Under the pieces are notes generated by a model. It saw only the letters and a list, made by a program, of their open reading frames with translations. It searched no databases and was not told where the DNA came from. A stretch of 64,000 nucleotides of DNA from Elusimicrobiota bacterium (GTDB taxonomy: Bacteria > Elusimicrobiota > Elusimicrobia > UBA1565), in the NCBI GenBank assembly GCA_016196755.1, contig JACPXC010000007.1, positions 124,001 through 188,000 on the forward strand. Direction: 5' to 3'. The position numbers were made by a program, and so were the translations under genes. Position 1 is the stretch's first letter, and every line of letters begins with the position of its first letter. Positions 17,148 to 26,664 of this stretch are shown piece by piece.

Positions 17148-18140
17148 TCAGGAGCTCTTAAGCACCGCGTCGACCTCGGCCAGCCACCGCCGCTTCTCCG
17201 CCTCGGGCAGGAAGCTGGCCTCGAAGGAGTTGCGCGCCAGCGTCGCCAACTCGCCCTGAGTCAGCTCCAGCGCTTCCGCCGTCGCCGCGTAATTCTCGCC
17301 GACGTAGCCGCCGAAGTACGCCGGGTCGTCGGAGTTGATCGTGACGAGCAGCCCCGCGGCCATGAGGCGCTTGAGGTTATGGTCGGCCAAGCGCGCAAAG
17401 ACCTTGAGCTTGACGTTGGAGAGCGGACATACCGTCAATGGCACGCGCTCGGCGGCCAGGCGGGCGGTCACCGCCGCGTCCTCCAGGCAGCGCACCCCGT
17501 GGTCGATCCGCCGTACCTTGAGGAGATCCAGCGCTTCGCTGATGTAGGCGGGAGGTCCTTCCTCGCCGGCGTGGGCCACGGTCAGGAACCCCTCTTTTCG
17601 CGCTCGGTCGAAGACGGCCCGAAACTTGGACGGCGGATGGCCGGCCTCCGACGAGTCCAGGCCGACGGCGGCGATGCGGTCCCTGAACGCCAGCGCCTGC
17701 TCCAAGGTCTTCATCCCGTCGTCGGCGGAGAGGTGGCGGAGAAAGCACAGGATGAGACGGAAGGAGAGCCCTGACTCGGAAAATCCGGCCCAGAGGCCGC
17801 CTAGCGCGGTCGCCAACGCCACCCCTCGCGCGGCATGCGTCTGCGGGTCGAAGAACACCTCGGCGTGGCGCACCCCGTCGGCCGCCGCGCGCGCGGCGTA
17901 GGCCCGGGCGAGGTCCGCGAAGTCGCGCTCCTTAAGAAGGACCCGCGCCCCCTCGTAATAGATGTCGAGGAAGGACTGCAGGTCGCCGAACTCATAGGCC
18001 GCGCGCACCTCCGCCACGGTCTTAAATCGCAGCACGACGCCGTTGCGCCGAGCCAGCTCGAACATCAGCTCGGGCTCGAGGGTCCCCTCGATGTGGAGGT
18101 GGAGCTCCGCCTTGGGCAGACGGCGGGCGAACTCCCTCAC
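17148..18140 (-). CDS. Adenine deaminase (adenosine-deaminase superfamily)
   Basis: 330 residues. The GTG start at 18140 overlaps the permease stop (GTGA). Zn-binding His14 and His16 lie in the segment LPKAELHLHIEGTLEPEL. Later motifs are VGLDSSEAGHPPSKF, TVAHAGEEGPPAYI, RIDHGVRCLED, and NSDDPAYFGGYVGENY. These are the subgroup signatures of microbial adenine deaminases (adenine + H2O to hypoxanthine + NH3) rather than of classical adenosine deaminase. The purine permease in the same operon supports a role in purine-base salvage. The name is by family motif; substrate was not tested. Confidence 0.85.
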   Translation of the reverse strand: MREFARRLPKAELHLHIEGTLEPELMFELARRNGVVLRFKTVAEVRAAYEFGDLQSFLDIYYEGARVLLKERDFADLARAYAARAAADGVRHAEVFFDPQTHAARGVALATALGGLWAGFSESGLSFRLILCFLRHLSADDGMKTLEQALAFRDRIAAVGLDSSEAGHPPSKFRAVFDRARKEGFLTVAHAGEEGPPAYISEALDLLKVRRIDHGVRCLEDAAVTARLAAERVPLTVCPLSNVKLKVFARLADHNLKRLMAAGLLVTINSDDPAYFGGYVGENYAATAEALELTQGELATLARNSFEASFLPEAEKRRWLAEVDAVLKSS

Positions 18141-19417
18141 CCGAGCTTTCCGTGCTCGAGGACGACCAGGCCGGCCGAAAGGGCAGCCAGGCCCCATAGC
18201 GCGGGCTTCACCTCGCGCCCCCGGCCGGCCAGCGCGTAGAGGACGGCCTGGGAGATGAACCCCCACAAGAGGCCCTGCGTGATCGAGAAGGTCAGCGGGA
18301 TGAGCACGACGGTCAAGAACGCCGGCAGGGCGTCCTCGATGGACCCGAGCTCGAGCTCGCGCACGCTCCGGAACATGAGCGCCCCGACGATGACGAGGAC
18401 CGGGGCCGTGGCCTGCGGCGGGACCATGCCGGCCAGCGGCGCCAGGAACAGGCAGGGCAAAAAGCACAGCGCGGTGACGACCGACGCGCGGCCGGTGCGC
18501 CCCCCGGCCTCGATGCCGGCCGCGCTCTCGATGTAGGCCGTCCCCGGCGAGGTCCCCAGGAGCCCTCCCCCGAGCGTCGCCAACGCGTCGACCAGGAGCC
18601 CCTCGCGCAGGCGCCGCGGGCGTCCCTGCTCGTCGAGCAGCCCGGCGGCCTGGGACACGCCGACGAAGGTCGAGATCGAGTCGAACAGGTCCGTGAACAG
18701 GATGGAGATGACCACTCCCCACAGGACCGGCTTGAGGGCCGGCCAGGGATCGAACGCGAGGAGGAGGCCGAAGTCAGGCGCCGCCAGCCACGTCTCCGGG
18801 GCGCGCACCCAGCCCGCGGCCCAGGAGAGTCCGGTCACCGCGGCGATCCCGGACAAGAAAGCGAACGGGCTGCGCCGGCGCATCAGCCAGACCGTCAAGC
18901 CCAAGCCGCCGAGCGAGGCCGCCGCCTTGGCGTCGAGCTCGCCGAAGCGCACGAACGTCGCCGGGTCGGCGACGACGAAGCCGCCGTTCTTGAGCCCGAT
19001 GAAGGCCAGAAAGACCCCGATCCCCGCGGCGGCCGCAAGGCGCAGATTGCGGGGAATAGCCTCGGCCACGCGCTCGCGCAGGGGCGTGAGCGAGACCGCC
19101 GTAAAGAGCACCCCGGCCCAGAACACCGCGCCCAGCGCCGCCGGCCACGGCACGCCGCGGCCGATCACCACCGAGAAGGCGAAGTAGGCGTTGAGCCCCA
19201 TGCCGGGCGCTACCGCGAAGGGCAGCTTCGCGTAGAGTCCCATGAGCAGGGTCATGAGGAAGCACAGGAGGACGGTGGCGGTCATGACGCCGGAGAACGG
19301 CATCCCGGTGCCCGGAGACGAGAGTATCGCCGGGTTGACCACGACGATGTAGGCCATCGTGAAGAAGGTCGTGAGTCCGCCCACGGCCTCGATGCGCCAG
19401 GAGGGACGCTCGCTCAT
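18137..19417 (-). CDS. AzgA-type (NCS2 superfamily) purine permease
   Basis: 426 residues with about 12-14 hydrophobic segments. The N-terminal TTFFTMAYIVVVNPAILS and APGMGLNAYFAF are family signatures of adenine/guanine/hypoxanthine proton symporters, as are FTDLFDSISTFVGV and GTSPGTAYIESAAGIEAGGRTG. It should import purine bases across the inner membrane. It lies between the M1 peptidase gene (3-base gap) and adenine deaminase (overlap), making a transport-plus-deamination unit. Confidence 0.92.
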   Translation of the reverse strand: MSERPSWRIEAVGGLTTFFTMAYIVVVNPAILSSPGTGMPFSGVMTATVLLCFLMTLLMGLYAKLPFAVAPGMGLNAYFAFSVVIGRGVPWPAALGAVFWAGVLFTAVSLTPLRERVAEAIPRNLRLAAAAGIGVFLAFIGLKNGGFVVADPATFVRFGELDAKAAASLGGLGLTVWLMRRRSPFAFLSGIAAVTGLSWAAGWVRAPETWLAAPDFGLLLAFDPWPALKPVLWGVVISILFTDLFDSISTFVGVSQAAGLLDEQGRPRRLREGLLVDALATLGGGLLGTSPGTAYIESAAGIEAGGRTGRASVVTALCFLPCLFLAPLAGMVPPQATAPVLVIVGALMFRSVRELELGSIEDALPAFLTVVLIPLTFSITQGLLWGFISQAVLYALAGRGREVKPALWGLAALSAGLVVLEHGKLG

Positions 19418-19420
19418 CGG

Positions 19421-22411
19421 CTACGGATAGCGGGCCCGGAGCCAGCGCGAGAAGGCCGCCCGGGCCCGGGTCTCGAACTCGGCGCCGGAGGCCATGAGCT
19501 CGAGGGACTGCGCCAGGGCGCGCTTGGCGGTGGGCTCCATGTTGGCGGGCTCCGCGAAGAACGCCTCGGCCTCGGCGCGGATCGCCGCGTCGTGGACCCC
19601 CCCCAGGCCCTCGATGATGGCCGCCGCGCCCCGCGGACCGGACTTGGCGCGCACCTCGCGCCAATGCTCCTTCAGGAAATCCCAGGCCGGCCGGCGCGAG
19701 GGCACCCCGCGCAGCAGGAAGAGCCAGGGCTTCCAGAGGTCCTGGGCGCGCACCGCGTCGCCCAAGGTAAGCGCCAGGGTCTCGCGCGCCAGGGCCGGGT
19801 CCGCGAACGAGGACAGCCCCTTGAGGTACTGGTCGCGCTGTTCCGGCGTGGCGGTCTCGGACAGCTTCGCCTTGAAGGCCTCGTGCAGTTCTCGGCCGCC
19901 GCGCCGGGCCGCCAGCGTCAAGAGCGGCGAGACCAAGGCGGCCTCGACCGCGGCGGGGTCGGCCATGACCGCGGCCGCCCGGTCGTCGATCTGGGCCTCG
20001 AGCTCCGCGTCCCCGGCGCCGCGGCCGTAGGCGGCCAGCACCGCCGCGCGGGCGAGCCTTGATTCGTCGTCGCCGGGCCCGTCCCAGCCCAGCCGGCGCC
20101 AGCGTCCGCCCAGGACCTCGCGCGAGAAGCGCGCGAAGGCCCCGGCGTCCTCGGGCGAGAGCAGGCCGTCCTGCAGCTCGATTACGGCCTCGGCGGTCCG
20201 CTCGCTCATCGGCCGGCCTTGGTCCTCCTTCCAACAGAGCAGGGCGTCGAGGAAGCGCTCCACCGGTGCCGTGCCGGCCCGGGCCTCGGCCCACAGGTGG
20301 GAGAGCAGGCCCGTCCGTTCCACGCCGGAGAAGGCCTCGAGCGGAGCGCGCTGGAGCGCGCCGAGCAGGCGCTCGTCGAGGCTGACCCGGAAAAAGCCCT
20401 TCTCGCCGTGGTTCGGATAGACCCAGTCGGCGGGACCGTCGAGCTCGACCTCGAGCTCCGGGCCGTCGAGCAGCAGCGCGCGCCGCTTGGACCCCCCGCC
20501 CGCGCCGTAGGCGAGGACGAGCGGCACCGCCCAGCGTCCGGCCGCGCCCACGGCCTCGCGCCGGCCGTCGGCCGTAAAACGCGTCTGGCTCAGGCGCAGG
20601 CGCCGGTTGTCGGACGAGAGCGACTCCACCATGACCAGCGGATAGCCCGGCTGGGTCAGCCAATCGCGCGCGATGCGCCCGACCGGCTCCCCCGAGGCCT
20701 CCTCGAGCGCGGCCCAGAGGTCGTCGGCCTCGGTGTTGCCGTAGGCGTGGCGGCGCATGTAGAGCCGTACGCCCTCGGTGAAGGCGTCCTCCCCTATGTG
20801 GGCCTCGATCATGCGCAAGATCGTGCCGCCCTTGGCGTAGGTCAGGCCGTCGAACATGGCGCGGATCTCCGCCGAGGAGACCGCCTCGGCGCGCACCGGG
20901 CGCGTCGAGGAGAGCGCGTCCACGGCCAAGGGCCCCTGGCGCCGGGCGTCGAAGGCCAGCCAGCTGTCCCACTCCGGCCGCCAGCCGTCGACGACCTTGT
21001 AGGCCAGCCAGGTGGCGAAGGCCTCGTTGAGCCAGAGGTCGTTCCACCAGCGCATCGTGACGAGGTTGCCGAACCATTGGTGGACGAGCTCGTGGGCCAC
21101 CACCTCGGCCACGCGGCGCTGGGCGCGGGTCGAGGAGAGCGCGGGGTCGATGAGCAGCGCCGAATCGCGGAAGAATACCACGCCCCAGTTCTCCATGGCC
21201 CCGGCCGCGAAATCGGGCACCGCCACGAGGTCGAGCTTGGGCAGCCCGTAGGGGAAAGCGAAGTAGGCGTTGAGGCGCCGGAGCGCGACCTCGGCCACGT
21301 CCAAGGCGAAGCCGGCCTGTCCGGCCTGCGCGGGACCGGTCCAGACCGTCACCGGGACGCCGTCCACGTCGCGGGAGCGCGCGAGGAGCCGCCCGGCCGC
21401 CATGGCCAGCAGGTAGGTCGACATCCGGGGCGTCTCGGCGAAGTCCGTCGTCTTGCGGCCGCCCTCGCGGCGCTCGGAGACGGCCGGCATATTGGAGAGG
21501 ACGGTGAGCCCCTCGGGTGCTGTCACCGTCAGCCGGAAGACCGCCTTGAACGCCGGCTCGTCGAAGCAGGGGAACATCCGGCGCGCGTCGGTGGGCTCGA
21601 AGTGGGTGAACGCGTAATGCTCCGTCCTGCCCTCGTGCTCGCCCGTGGAGAGATAGAGGCCCTTCATGTGCCGGCCCAGCTCGCCGGTCCAGGAGAGCTC
21701 GAGGACGTGGCCGCCGGGAGCCAGGGGCTCGTCCAAGGTCAGCGACACGGTCTCGGAGGCGGCGTCGAGTGCCAGAGCGCTCGGCGCGATGGAACGCCCG
21801 TCGAGGACGACGGTCTTGAACTCGAGGCCCAGCGCGTGCAGGCTGAGCGCGGGGAGCGCGGCGTCGGCCCTCAGCGCGATGCGGACCGTCCCCGAGAAGC
21901 GTCCGGCCTCGGGCTCCACGACGATCGCCAGGTCGTAGCGCTCCGGACGCGCCTCGGCGCCCAGACGGCCGGAGGCTTTCTCGGGACGGACGAACAACGG
22001 CATCGCCGCGGCGCCGATCCAGTGCCGATGGGTCCGATACCAGCGCACGGCGACCGGTCCCAGAAACGCCGCGCCGCCGACCGTCAGGAGGCCCGCGCCG
22101 AGCCAGAAGACCGCGCCCGCCGCCGACGAGGCCGCCAGCGCCAGGATCACGGCCAGCGGCCCGCGGGCGGGGACAGCGGGCTCCGGGACCGCCGCGCCGG
22201 CCTCCGGCTCCTGTCCCGCGCCGGCTGGACGCAGCAGGGTCTGGCGCGGCACGAACCGCGGCAGGGCGGATTCCGAGGAACCCCCGGCCGCCAGGGCCGC
22301 CCGACGCGGCGCGGCGTCGTAGAGCCGGTCCAGGTCGCGGGGGGTCTGGGTCGACGCCGAGACGACGCCCGTCAAAACGGCCGCCAAGACGGCGGCCAGC
22401 AGGACTCTCAT
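19421..22411 (-). CDS. M1 family zinc metallo-aminopeptidase, membrane anchored
   Basis: 996 residues. The start at 22411 is chosen because it opens a signal sequence and lies 6 bases after TATCAT; the frame stays open further upstream, but there it is antisense to the adenosine deaminase gene. Catalytic motifs are GAMEN near residue 404 and HELVHQWFGN near 440, with the third zinc ligand in WLNEAFATW. One or two hydrophobic segments precede the catalytic domain (about 85-125), so the enzyme is probably anchored and faces the periplasm. The C-terminal half is the helical ERAP1-like domain (LERFLDALLCWKEDQ onward). Expected role: removal of N-terminal residues from peptides. Confidence 0.9.
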   Translation of the reverse strand: MRVLLAAVLAAVLTGVVSASTQTPRDLDRLYDAAPRRAALAAGGSSESALPRFVPRQTLLRPAGAGQEPEAGAAVPEPAVPARGPLAVILALAASSAAGAVFWLGAGLLTVGGAAFLGPVAVRWYRTHRHWIGAAAMPLFVRPEKASGRLGAEARPERYDLAIVVEPEAGRFSGTVRIALRADAALPALSLHALGLEFKTVVLDGRSIAPSALALDAASETVSLTLDEPLAPGGHVLELSWTGELGRHMKGLYLSTGEHEGRTEHYAFTHFEPTDARRMFPCFDEPAFKAVFRLTVTAPEGLTVLSNMPAVSERREGGRKTTDFAETPRMSTYLLAMAAGRLLARSRDVDGVPVTVWTGPAQAGQAGFALDVAEVALRRLNAYFAFPYGLPKLDLVAVPDFAAGAMENWGVVFFRDSALLIDPALSSTRAQRRVAEVVAHELVHQWFGNLVTMRWWNDLWLNEAFATWLAYKVVDGWRPEWDSWLAFDARRQGPLAVDALSSTRPVRAEAVSSAEIRAMFDGLTYAKGGTILRMIEAHIGEDAFTEGVRLYMRRHAYGNTEADDLWAALEEASGEPVGRIARDWLTQPGYPLVMVESLSSDNRRLRLSQTRFTADGRREAVGAAGRWAVPLVLAYGAGGGSKRRALLLDGPELEVELDGPADWVYPNHGEKGFFRVSLDERLLGALQRAPLEAFSGVERTGLLSHLWAEARAGTAPVERFLDALLCWKEDQGRPMSERTAEAVIELQDGLLSPEDAGAFARFSREVLGGRWRRLGWDGPGDDESRLARAAVLAAYGRGAGDAELEAQIDDRAAAVMADPAAVEAALVSPLLTLAARRGGRELHEAFKAKLSETATPEQRDQYLKGLSSFADPALARETLALTLGDAVRAQDLWKPWLFLLRGVPSRRPAWDFLKEHWREVRAKSGPRGAAAIIEGLGGVHDAAIRAEAEAFFAEPANMEPTAKRALAQSLELMASGAEFETRARAAFSRWLRARYP

Positions 22412-22417
22412 CTCGCC

Positions 22418-22423
22418 ATGATA
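22418..22423 (-). promoter_or_regulatory. -10 hexamer TATCAT, 6 nt before the 22411 start
   Basis: TATCAT-GGCGAG-ATG on the minus strand. It is divergent from an equivalent TATCAT for the adenosine deaminase gene, 72 bases away. Confidence 0.6.
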
Positions 22424-22495
22424 CTTGCCAGTGAGGCCCCGGAGATGGGACAGCGGACCCCCACCGGCGGCGGCGAAAGGCCCAGGCCAATCGTG

Positions 22496-22501
22496 TATCA
22501 T
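22496..22501 (+). promoter_or_regulatory. -10 hexamer TATCAT, 6 nt before the 22508 start
   Basis: TATCAT-GGACCC-ATG, preceded by TG (extended -10). No Shine-Dalgarno is present. Confidence 0.65.
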
Positions 22502-22507
22502 GGACCC

Positions 22508-23734
22508 ATGCGCGAGAAGATAACGCCCGAATTCATAAGGAGAATCCCGAAATCGGACCTCCACCTCCATCTGGACGGCTCGCTGCGCCTGCCGACCCTC
22601 ATCGGTCTGGCCAAGAAGGAGGACGTCACCCTGCCGTCCCAGACCGAGGAAGGCCTGCGCAAGCTGATCTTCAAGCCTACCTACGCCAGCCTGGGCGAGT
22701 ACCTGCACGGCTTCGCCTACACCTGCGCCGTGCTCCAGAACGCCGAGAACCTCGAGCGGGTGGCCTGCGAGCTGGCCGAGGACAACATCGCCGAGGGGGT
22801 GCGCTACATCGAGGTGCGCTTCGCGCCCCAGCTCTCGACCTCGGCCGACCTGTCGACCGCGGAGGTCATCCGCGCGGTAAACCGCGGTCTCGATCGCGCC
22901 GCCCGGGCCCACAACCGCTCCTCCGAGGTGAAGGCCGGCAAGGACCTGCCGTTCCACTTCGGCCTCATCGTCTGCGCCATGCGGCGCTTCGCGAAGGGCT
23001 TCTCGCCCTACTACGCGGACCTCCTGCGCCTCATGGCCCACGCCCGCGCGGAGGAGGTCTACGCCACGGCCTCCCTGGAGCTGGCCCGCACCGCGGCCGA
23101 GCTCATCCGCGAGGAACGCCTGCCCATCGTCGGCTTCGACCTGGCCGGTGAGGAGGCGGGCTTCCCGGCCGAGATCCACCAGGCCGCCTACCAGTTCGCC
23201 CACGACCACTTCATCAAGAAGACCGTCCACGCCGGCGAGGCCTACGGCCCGGAGTCCATCTTCCAGGCCATCACGCGCTGCCACGCCAACCGCATCGGCC
23301 ACGGCACCTTCCTGTTCGCCGACGACATGATCCGCGATCCCGCCATCAAGGACCGCAAGCGCTACGTCACCGACCTGGCCAACTACATCGCCAGCCAGCG
23401 CATCGGCATCGAGGTCTGCCCCACGAGCAACCTGCAGACCACGCCCTCGATCAAGACCATCGCCGACCATCCCGTCAAGCAGATGATCGCCCACGGCCTC
23501 TCGGTGAGCATCTGTACCGACAACCGGCTCATGTCGAACACCACGGTCTCGCGCGAGCTCCAACTCGTCGTCGAGGAGGCCCGCCTGACGCGCCACGAGC
23601 TGCGCAACCTCGTCGTGGCCGGCTTCAAGGGCTCGTTCTTCCCGGGCTCGCACGTCGAGAAGCGCGCCTTCGTCGACACCGTCATCGCGCGCTACGAGGC
23701 GCTCGAGGCCGAGCTGCTCAAGCCGCTCAACTGA
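22508..23734 (+). CDS. add: Adenosine deaminase
   Basis: 408 residues. Zn ligands His19 and His21 lie in SDLHLHLDGS. Further motifs are TVHAGEAYGPESI (third His and catalytic Glu), RIGHGTFLF and CTDNRLMSNTTVSREL, which carries the metal-binding Asp. The TDNR variant is typical of one group of bacterial adenosine deaminases. It converts adenosine to inosine in the cytoplasm. It is divergent from the M1-permease-adenine deaminase operon. The downstream HEAT-like gene overlaps its stop by one base (TGATG). Confidence 0.92.
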   Translation: MREKITPEFIRRIPKSDLHLHLDGSLRLPTLIGLAKKEDVTLPSQTEEGLRKLIFKPTYASLGEYLHGFAYTCAVLQNAENLERVACELAEDNIAEGVRYIEVRFAPQLSTSADLSTAEVIRAVNRGLDRAARAHNRSSEVKAGKDLPFHFGLIVCAMRRFAKGFSPYYADLLRLMAHARAEEVYATASLELARTAAELIREERLPIVGFDLAGEEAGFPAEIHQAAYQFAHDHFIKKTVHAGEAYGPESIFQAITRCHANRIGHGTFLFADDMIRDPAIKDRKRYVTDLANYIASQRIGIEVCPTSNLQTTPSIKTIADHPVKQMIAHGLSVSICTDNRLMSNTTVSRELQLVVEEARLTRHELRNLVVAGFKGSFFPGSHVEKRAFVDTVIARYEALEAELLKPLN

Positions 23735-24168
23735 TGCTGGGCTGGCTCAAGTCCCTCTTCGGACCGGAGGCCCCTCCGCCCGAGCCGCCGCCCGCCCGCC
23801 CGATTTCCCCGCTCGAGCGCTTCCGCAGCGCCGGGCGGCCGGCCGAGCAGGTAACGGCCCTCGAGGCGCTGGCCAAGGCCGGCGGACCCGAAGCGCTGGG
23901 CGAGCTCGTCCGGGTCATCAAGGACCTTTCGTCGATTCATGCCCAGATCGCCGCCGCGCGCCTCTTGGGCGAGCTCGGCGGCCCCGAGGCCCGCGCCGCG
24001 CTCGAGAGGGTGGCCGGCGACGACTTCTGGCGCGAGAGCCGGGGGCGACGGCTGCAGGGCGGCGGCGGCATGGGCATGTCCGCCGCCGAAGGCCGGCGCT
24101 TCGCCGAGCAGGACGAGAAGATGGTGCGCCAGGCCTGCCGCAACGCCCTCGAGAAGCTTAAGCCCTAA
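23734..24168 (+). CDS. Small HEAT-repeat-like protein
   Basis: 144 residues, coupled to add through TGATG. After a Pro-rich linker (about 10-27), residues 35-90 form two or three HEAT-like helical pairs (ALEALAKAGGPEALGELVRVIKD, then AARLLGELGGPEARAALERVAGD). A Gly/Met patch (GGGGMGMS) and a basic helix follow. HEAT-like proteins of this size are usually binding scaffolds; no partner is evident beyond add. Confidence 0.6.
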   Translation: MLGWLKSLFGPEAPPPEPPPARPISPLERFRSAGRPAEQVTALEALAKAGGPEALGELVRVIKDLSSIHAQIAAARLLGELGGPEARAALERVAGDDFWRESRGRRLQGGGGMGMSAAEGRRFAEQDEKMVRQACRNALEKLKP

Positions 24169-24195
24169 AGTCTGGCGGCCTTCCCGGCCCGCCGC

Positions 24196-24201
24196 TACAC
24201 T
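24196..24201 (+). promoter_or_regulatory. -10 hexamer TACACT, 6 nt before the 24208 GTG start
   Basis: TACACT-ACGACG-GTG. The exact 6-nt spacing decides the GTG start of the pseudokinase gene. Confidence 0.55.
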
Positions 24202-24207
24202 ACGACG

Positions 24208-26664
24208 GTGGGGAAGGATCACCCTCATCTAAGCGGCGGGGCGCCGCGCGGCGAGACCTTGCGCCGCCACGTGGCCCGGCATGGCCCGCTCTCGCCGGCG
24301 GAGCTCTCGCGCCTCGGCGGCGAGCTGGCGCGGGCCCTTTCCTACCTGCACGCCGCGGGCAAGCGCCACGCCGCCCTGACGCCGGACGCCGTGGGTTTGC
24401 GCCCCGACAAAGGCGCCGTCCTCTTCCTTGACGCTCCCGAGCCGTCCAAGCAGCAGGGCTGGGTGCCCTTCGAGGCCGGGTCGGGCAAGACCGTCCCCGC
24501 CTCCGACCTCTACCAACTCGGCGCCACCTTGCTCTTTGCCGCCACGGGACGCGAGCCCTGCGACTCGGGCCTGCCGACGGCCTGGAACGGCAACGCCGGC
24601 CTCCGAGGCTCGCTCGGCCGCCTCATCGCCAGGCTGGTCGACCCGCGCTGGGACCGGCGCCCCGCCGCGGCGACCGAGGTCGCGCGCGAGCTCGAGGACC
24701 TGGCGGCCGGGCGCCTGCCGCCTTTCGAGCGCCGACGGCGGATGAAGCTCGGCGTTGGCCTGACGGCCGCCTTTCTCACAGGGCTGATGGTTTGGGCGCC
24801 GTGGAAGCAGCCGATGCCGCAGGCTGCTCGGCATATCGCCGGGCCCGTCGTTGCTCCGGTCCGCTCCCGGCCGGCGCCCGTCGCCTCCGGCTGGTCCGCC
24901 GTCCCCGGCATCCATGGCGACGTCATGGGACTCCAGCGCGGCCAAGACCAAGGCCTATGGGTCTTCACGAAATACGAGGCCGCCTTCATGCCCGACGGCG
25001 CGCCGTCTCAAGGCCGCAAGACGCTGCACGAAGGTCCGTCGAAGGCCGCGTATGCCGCGGGGGTCGGCGCGGGTGAGCAGGCCTTCACCGGCGGCTGGGA
25101 GGGCATGGTACTGCGCGGCAGCCTTTCCGGTGCGGCTCTCCCCCAGCCGCCGCCGCTCGGCGAGCGCGGCCGAGTGGATGCCATGGCTTGGTCGGACAGC
25201 ACGCTCTATGCCGCTTGGAACCGCAGGCTTTGGACCTGGCGCGAGGGTGACTCCGCTTGGACCCAGCCCGGCCGCCATCCTCCCACCGGAGTCAACAGCA
25301 TCCTGCTCACGCGGGAAGGCGCGTCTTACATCGGGGCCTCCACCGGACTGTGGCTGCGTGAGGGTGGGGGCTGGCGGCGCCTTTGGGAAAGCGCCGGCTC
25401 CGGCGACCTGGCGGGAGCGCTGGCCGAGGACGCCCAGGGGCGCGTGCTGGTCGGCACGCCGGACGGCCTCTTCACCGTGACGCGGGAAGGCCGGATCACG
25501 GAACGGGAACTTCGCGGACACAAGGTGACCGCCTTCGCCGAAGGAGGCGACGGCCGCCTGTGGGCCGGCACCTGGGACGCCGGACTTTTCGTGCGCGAGG
25601 GCGGAACCTGGCGCCCCTTCGGCTACGCCTATGGCCTGCCCTCCGACCAAGTGGCCGGCGTCGTCGTCGACCGCCACGGAATGCTCTGGGTCGGCCTCTA
25701 CGGCTCAGGCGTCCACATCCGCGACGAGGCCGGGGCCGCCGCGGCCGCCCGCGCGGCCAAGCCGCCGCAGCGTCTGGCCGGCGAGGCCTTCGACTCCCCG
25801 CAGGACGCGGCGCGACGCCACCTGGCGGAGGGCCGGACGAGCGGAGCCGTATCCCGCCTCGTCATAGGCGGGCGCGACTTCGTCTTCTTCGACGGCCGCC
25901 AGGTCGCGCCGACGGGACCCGGAAGCCTGTCCGCGGACGGCACTTCGGCGCGCTTGGAGGAAGGGCGCTGGATCCTGAGGCGTCCGGACGGCGGGGAGAC
26001 CGTCCTGCCCGCGGCCGGCTCCGGTCACGTCTCGCGCAGCCTCATCGACCGCAAAGGCCGGCTGCACCTGGGCTTCGGGGACGGCCTCCGGGTCTACGAC
26101 TCCGGCGTTTGGCGCACCGTCAGCCGGGAGGCCGGGCTCGACGGCAACCCAGTCCAGGACCTGGCCGAGGACGGCGCGGGCAACATATGGGCGGCGACCA
26201 GCCCGCCATTCGACCGCGTCCAAAGAAAATATCTGCGCAAGAACCTGCACCGCTTCGACGGGAGAGCGTGGACCTCTTGGTCGCCCGACGACGGCCTGGG
26301 CTATTGGTCCTCTTTCTCGGTCCGGGCATTGCCGGACGGGTCCGTGGCCGCTACGACCAACGGCGGCCTGTCCATCGTCCATGCCCAAGGCGTGCGCAAC
26401 TACGGCCGCGATGACGGCCTGGAAGACGCCGCCTGGTCGTGGCTCTCCGCCGATCCTTCCGGACGCATCCTCCTGGCGGGCTTCTCCAAAGGGCTGGCCG
26501 TCTGCGACGACTACAAGTTCAGCCGCATCACCACCCGCCAGGGGCTGTTCTCCGACGACTTGATCGCCGCAGCCTTCGACGGCGACGGCCGCGTCTGGCT
26601 GGTAGGCCGGGACGGGAAAGCCTTCATCGCATCCTACGCCTCGCTCCGCGCGGCGGCCCGATGA
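24208..26664 (+). CDS. Membrane sensor: degenerate kinase C-lobe + TM helix + extracytoplasmic beta-propeller
   Basis: 818 residues. Residues 18-170 match the C-lobe of a Ser/Thr kinase. LHAAGKRHAALTPDAVGL (48-65) stands where the catalytic HRDLKPxN loop should be, so the catalytic Asp and Asn are absent. DFG is replaced by LDA, and DLYQLGATLLFAATGREP (100-117) keeps subdomain IX. The ATP-binding N-lobe is missing, so it is a pseudokinase by sequence. A single TM helix lies at about 181-197. Residues 220-810 are two-component-regulator-type propeller blades (GRLWAGTWDAGLFV, GMLWVGLYGSGVHI, GRVWLVGRDGKAF). With the N-terminus inside, the propeller would be periplasmic. The stop overlaps the next gene (ATGA). 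Confidence 0.75.
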   Translation: MGKDHPHLSGGAPRGETLRRHVARHGPLSPAELSRLGGELARALSYLHAAGKRHAALTPDAVGLRPDKGAVLFLDAPEPSKQQGWVPFEAGSGKTVPASDLYQLGATLLFAATGREPCDSGLPTAWNGNAGLRGSLGRLIARLVDPRWDRRPAAATEVARELEDLAAGRLPPFERRRRMKLGVGLTAAFLTGLMVWAPWKQPMPQAARHIAGPVVAPVRSRPAPVASGWSAVPGIHGDVMGLQRGQDQGLWVFTKYEAAFMPDGAPSQGRKTLHEGPSKAAYAAGVGAGEQAFTGGWEGMVLRGSLSGAALPQPPPLGERGRVDAMAWSDSTLYAAWNRRLWTWREGDSAWTQPGRHPPTGVNSILLTREGASYIGASTGLWLREGGGWRRLWESAGSGDLAGALAEDAQGRVLVGTPDGLFTVTREGRITERELRGHKVTAFAEGGDGRLWAGTWDAGLFVREGGTWRPFGYAYGLPSDQVAGVVVDRHGMLWVGLYGSGVHIRDEAGAAAAARAAKPPQRLAGEAFDSPQDAARRHLAEGRTSGAVSRLVIGGRDFVFFDGRQVAPTGPGSLSADGTSARLEEGRWILRRPDGGETVLPAAGSGHVSRSLIDRKGRLHLGFGDGLRVYDSGVWRTVSREAGLDGNPVQDLAEDGAGNIWAATSPPFDRVQRKYLRKNLHRFDGRAWTSWSPDDGLGYWSSFSVRALPDGSVAATTNGGLSIVHAQGVRNYGRDDGLEDAAWSWLSADPSGRILLAGFSKGLAVCDDYKFSRITTRQGLFSDDLIAAAFDGDGRVWLVGRDGKAFIASYASLRAAAR

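Noticed and set aside
20219-22507. Upstream extension of adenosine deaminase to 1171 residues
   Set aside because: The extension is antisense to the M1 peptidase and has no recognisable domain; the ATG at 22508 has its own promoter.
22412-23653. Upstream extension of the M1 peptidase to a 1410-residue protein
   Set aside because: The extra part is antisense to adenosine deaminase. The ATG at 22411 has a signal sequence and a TATCAT 6 bases upstream.
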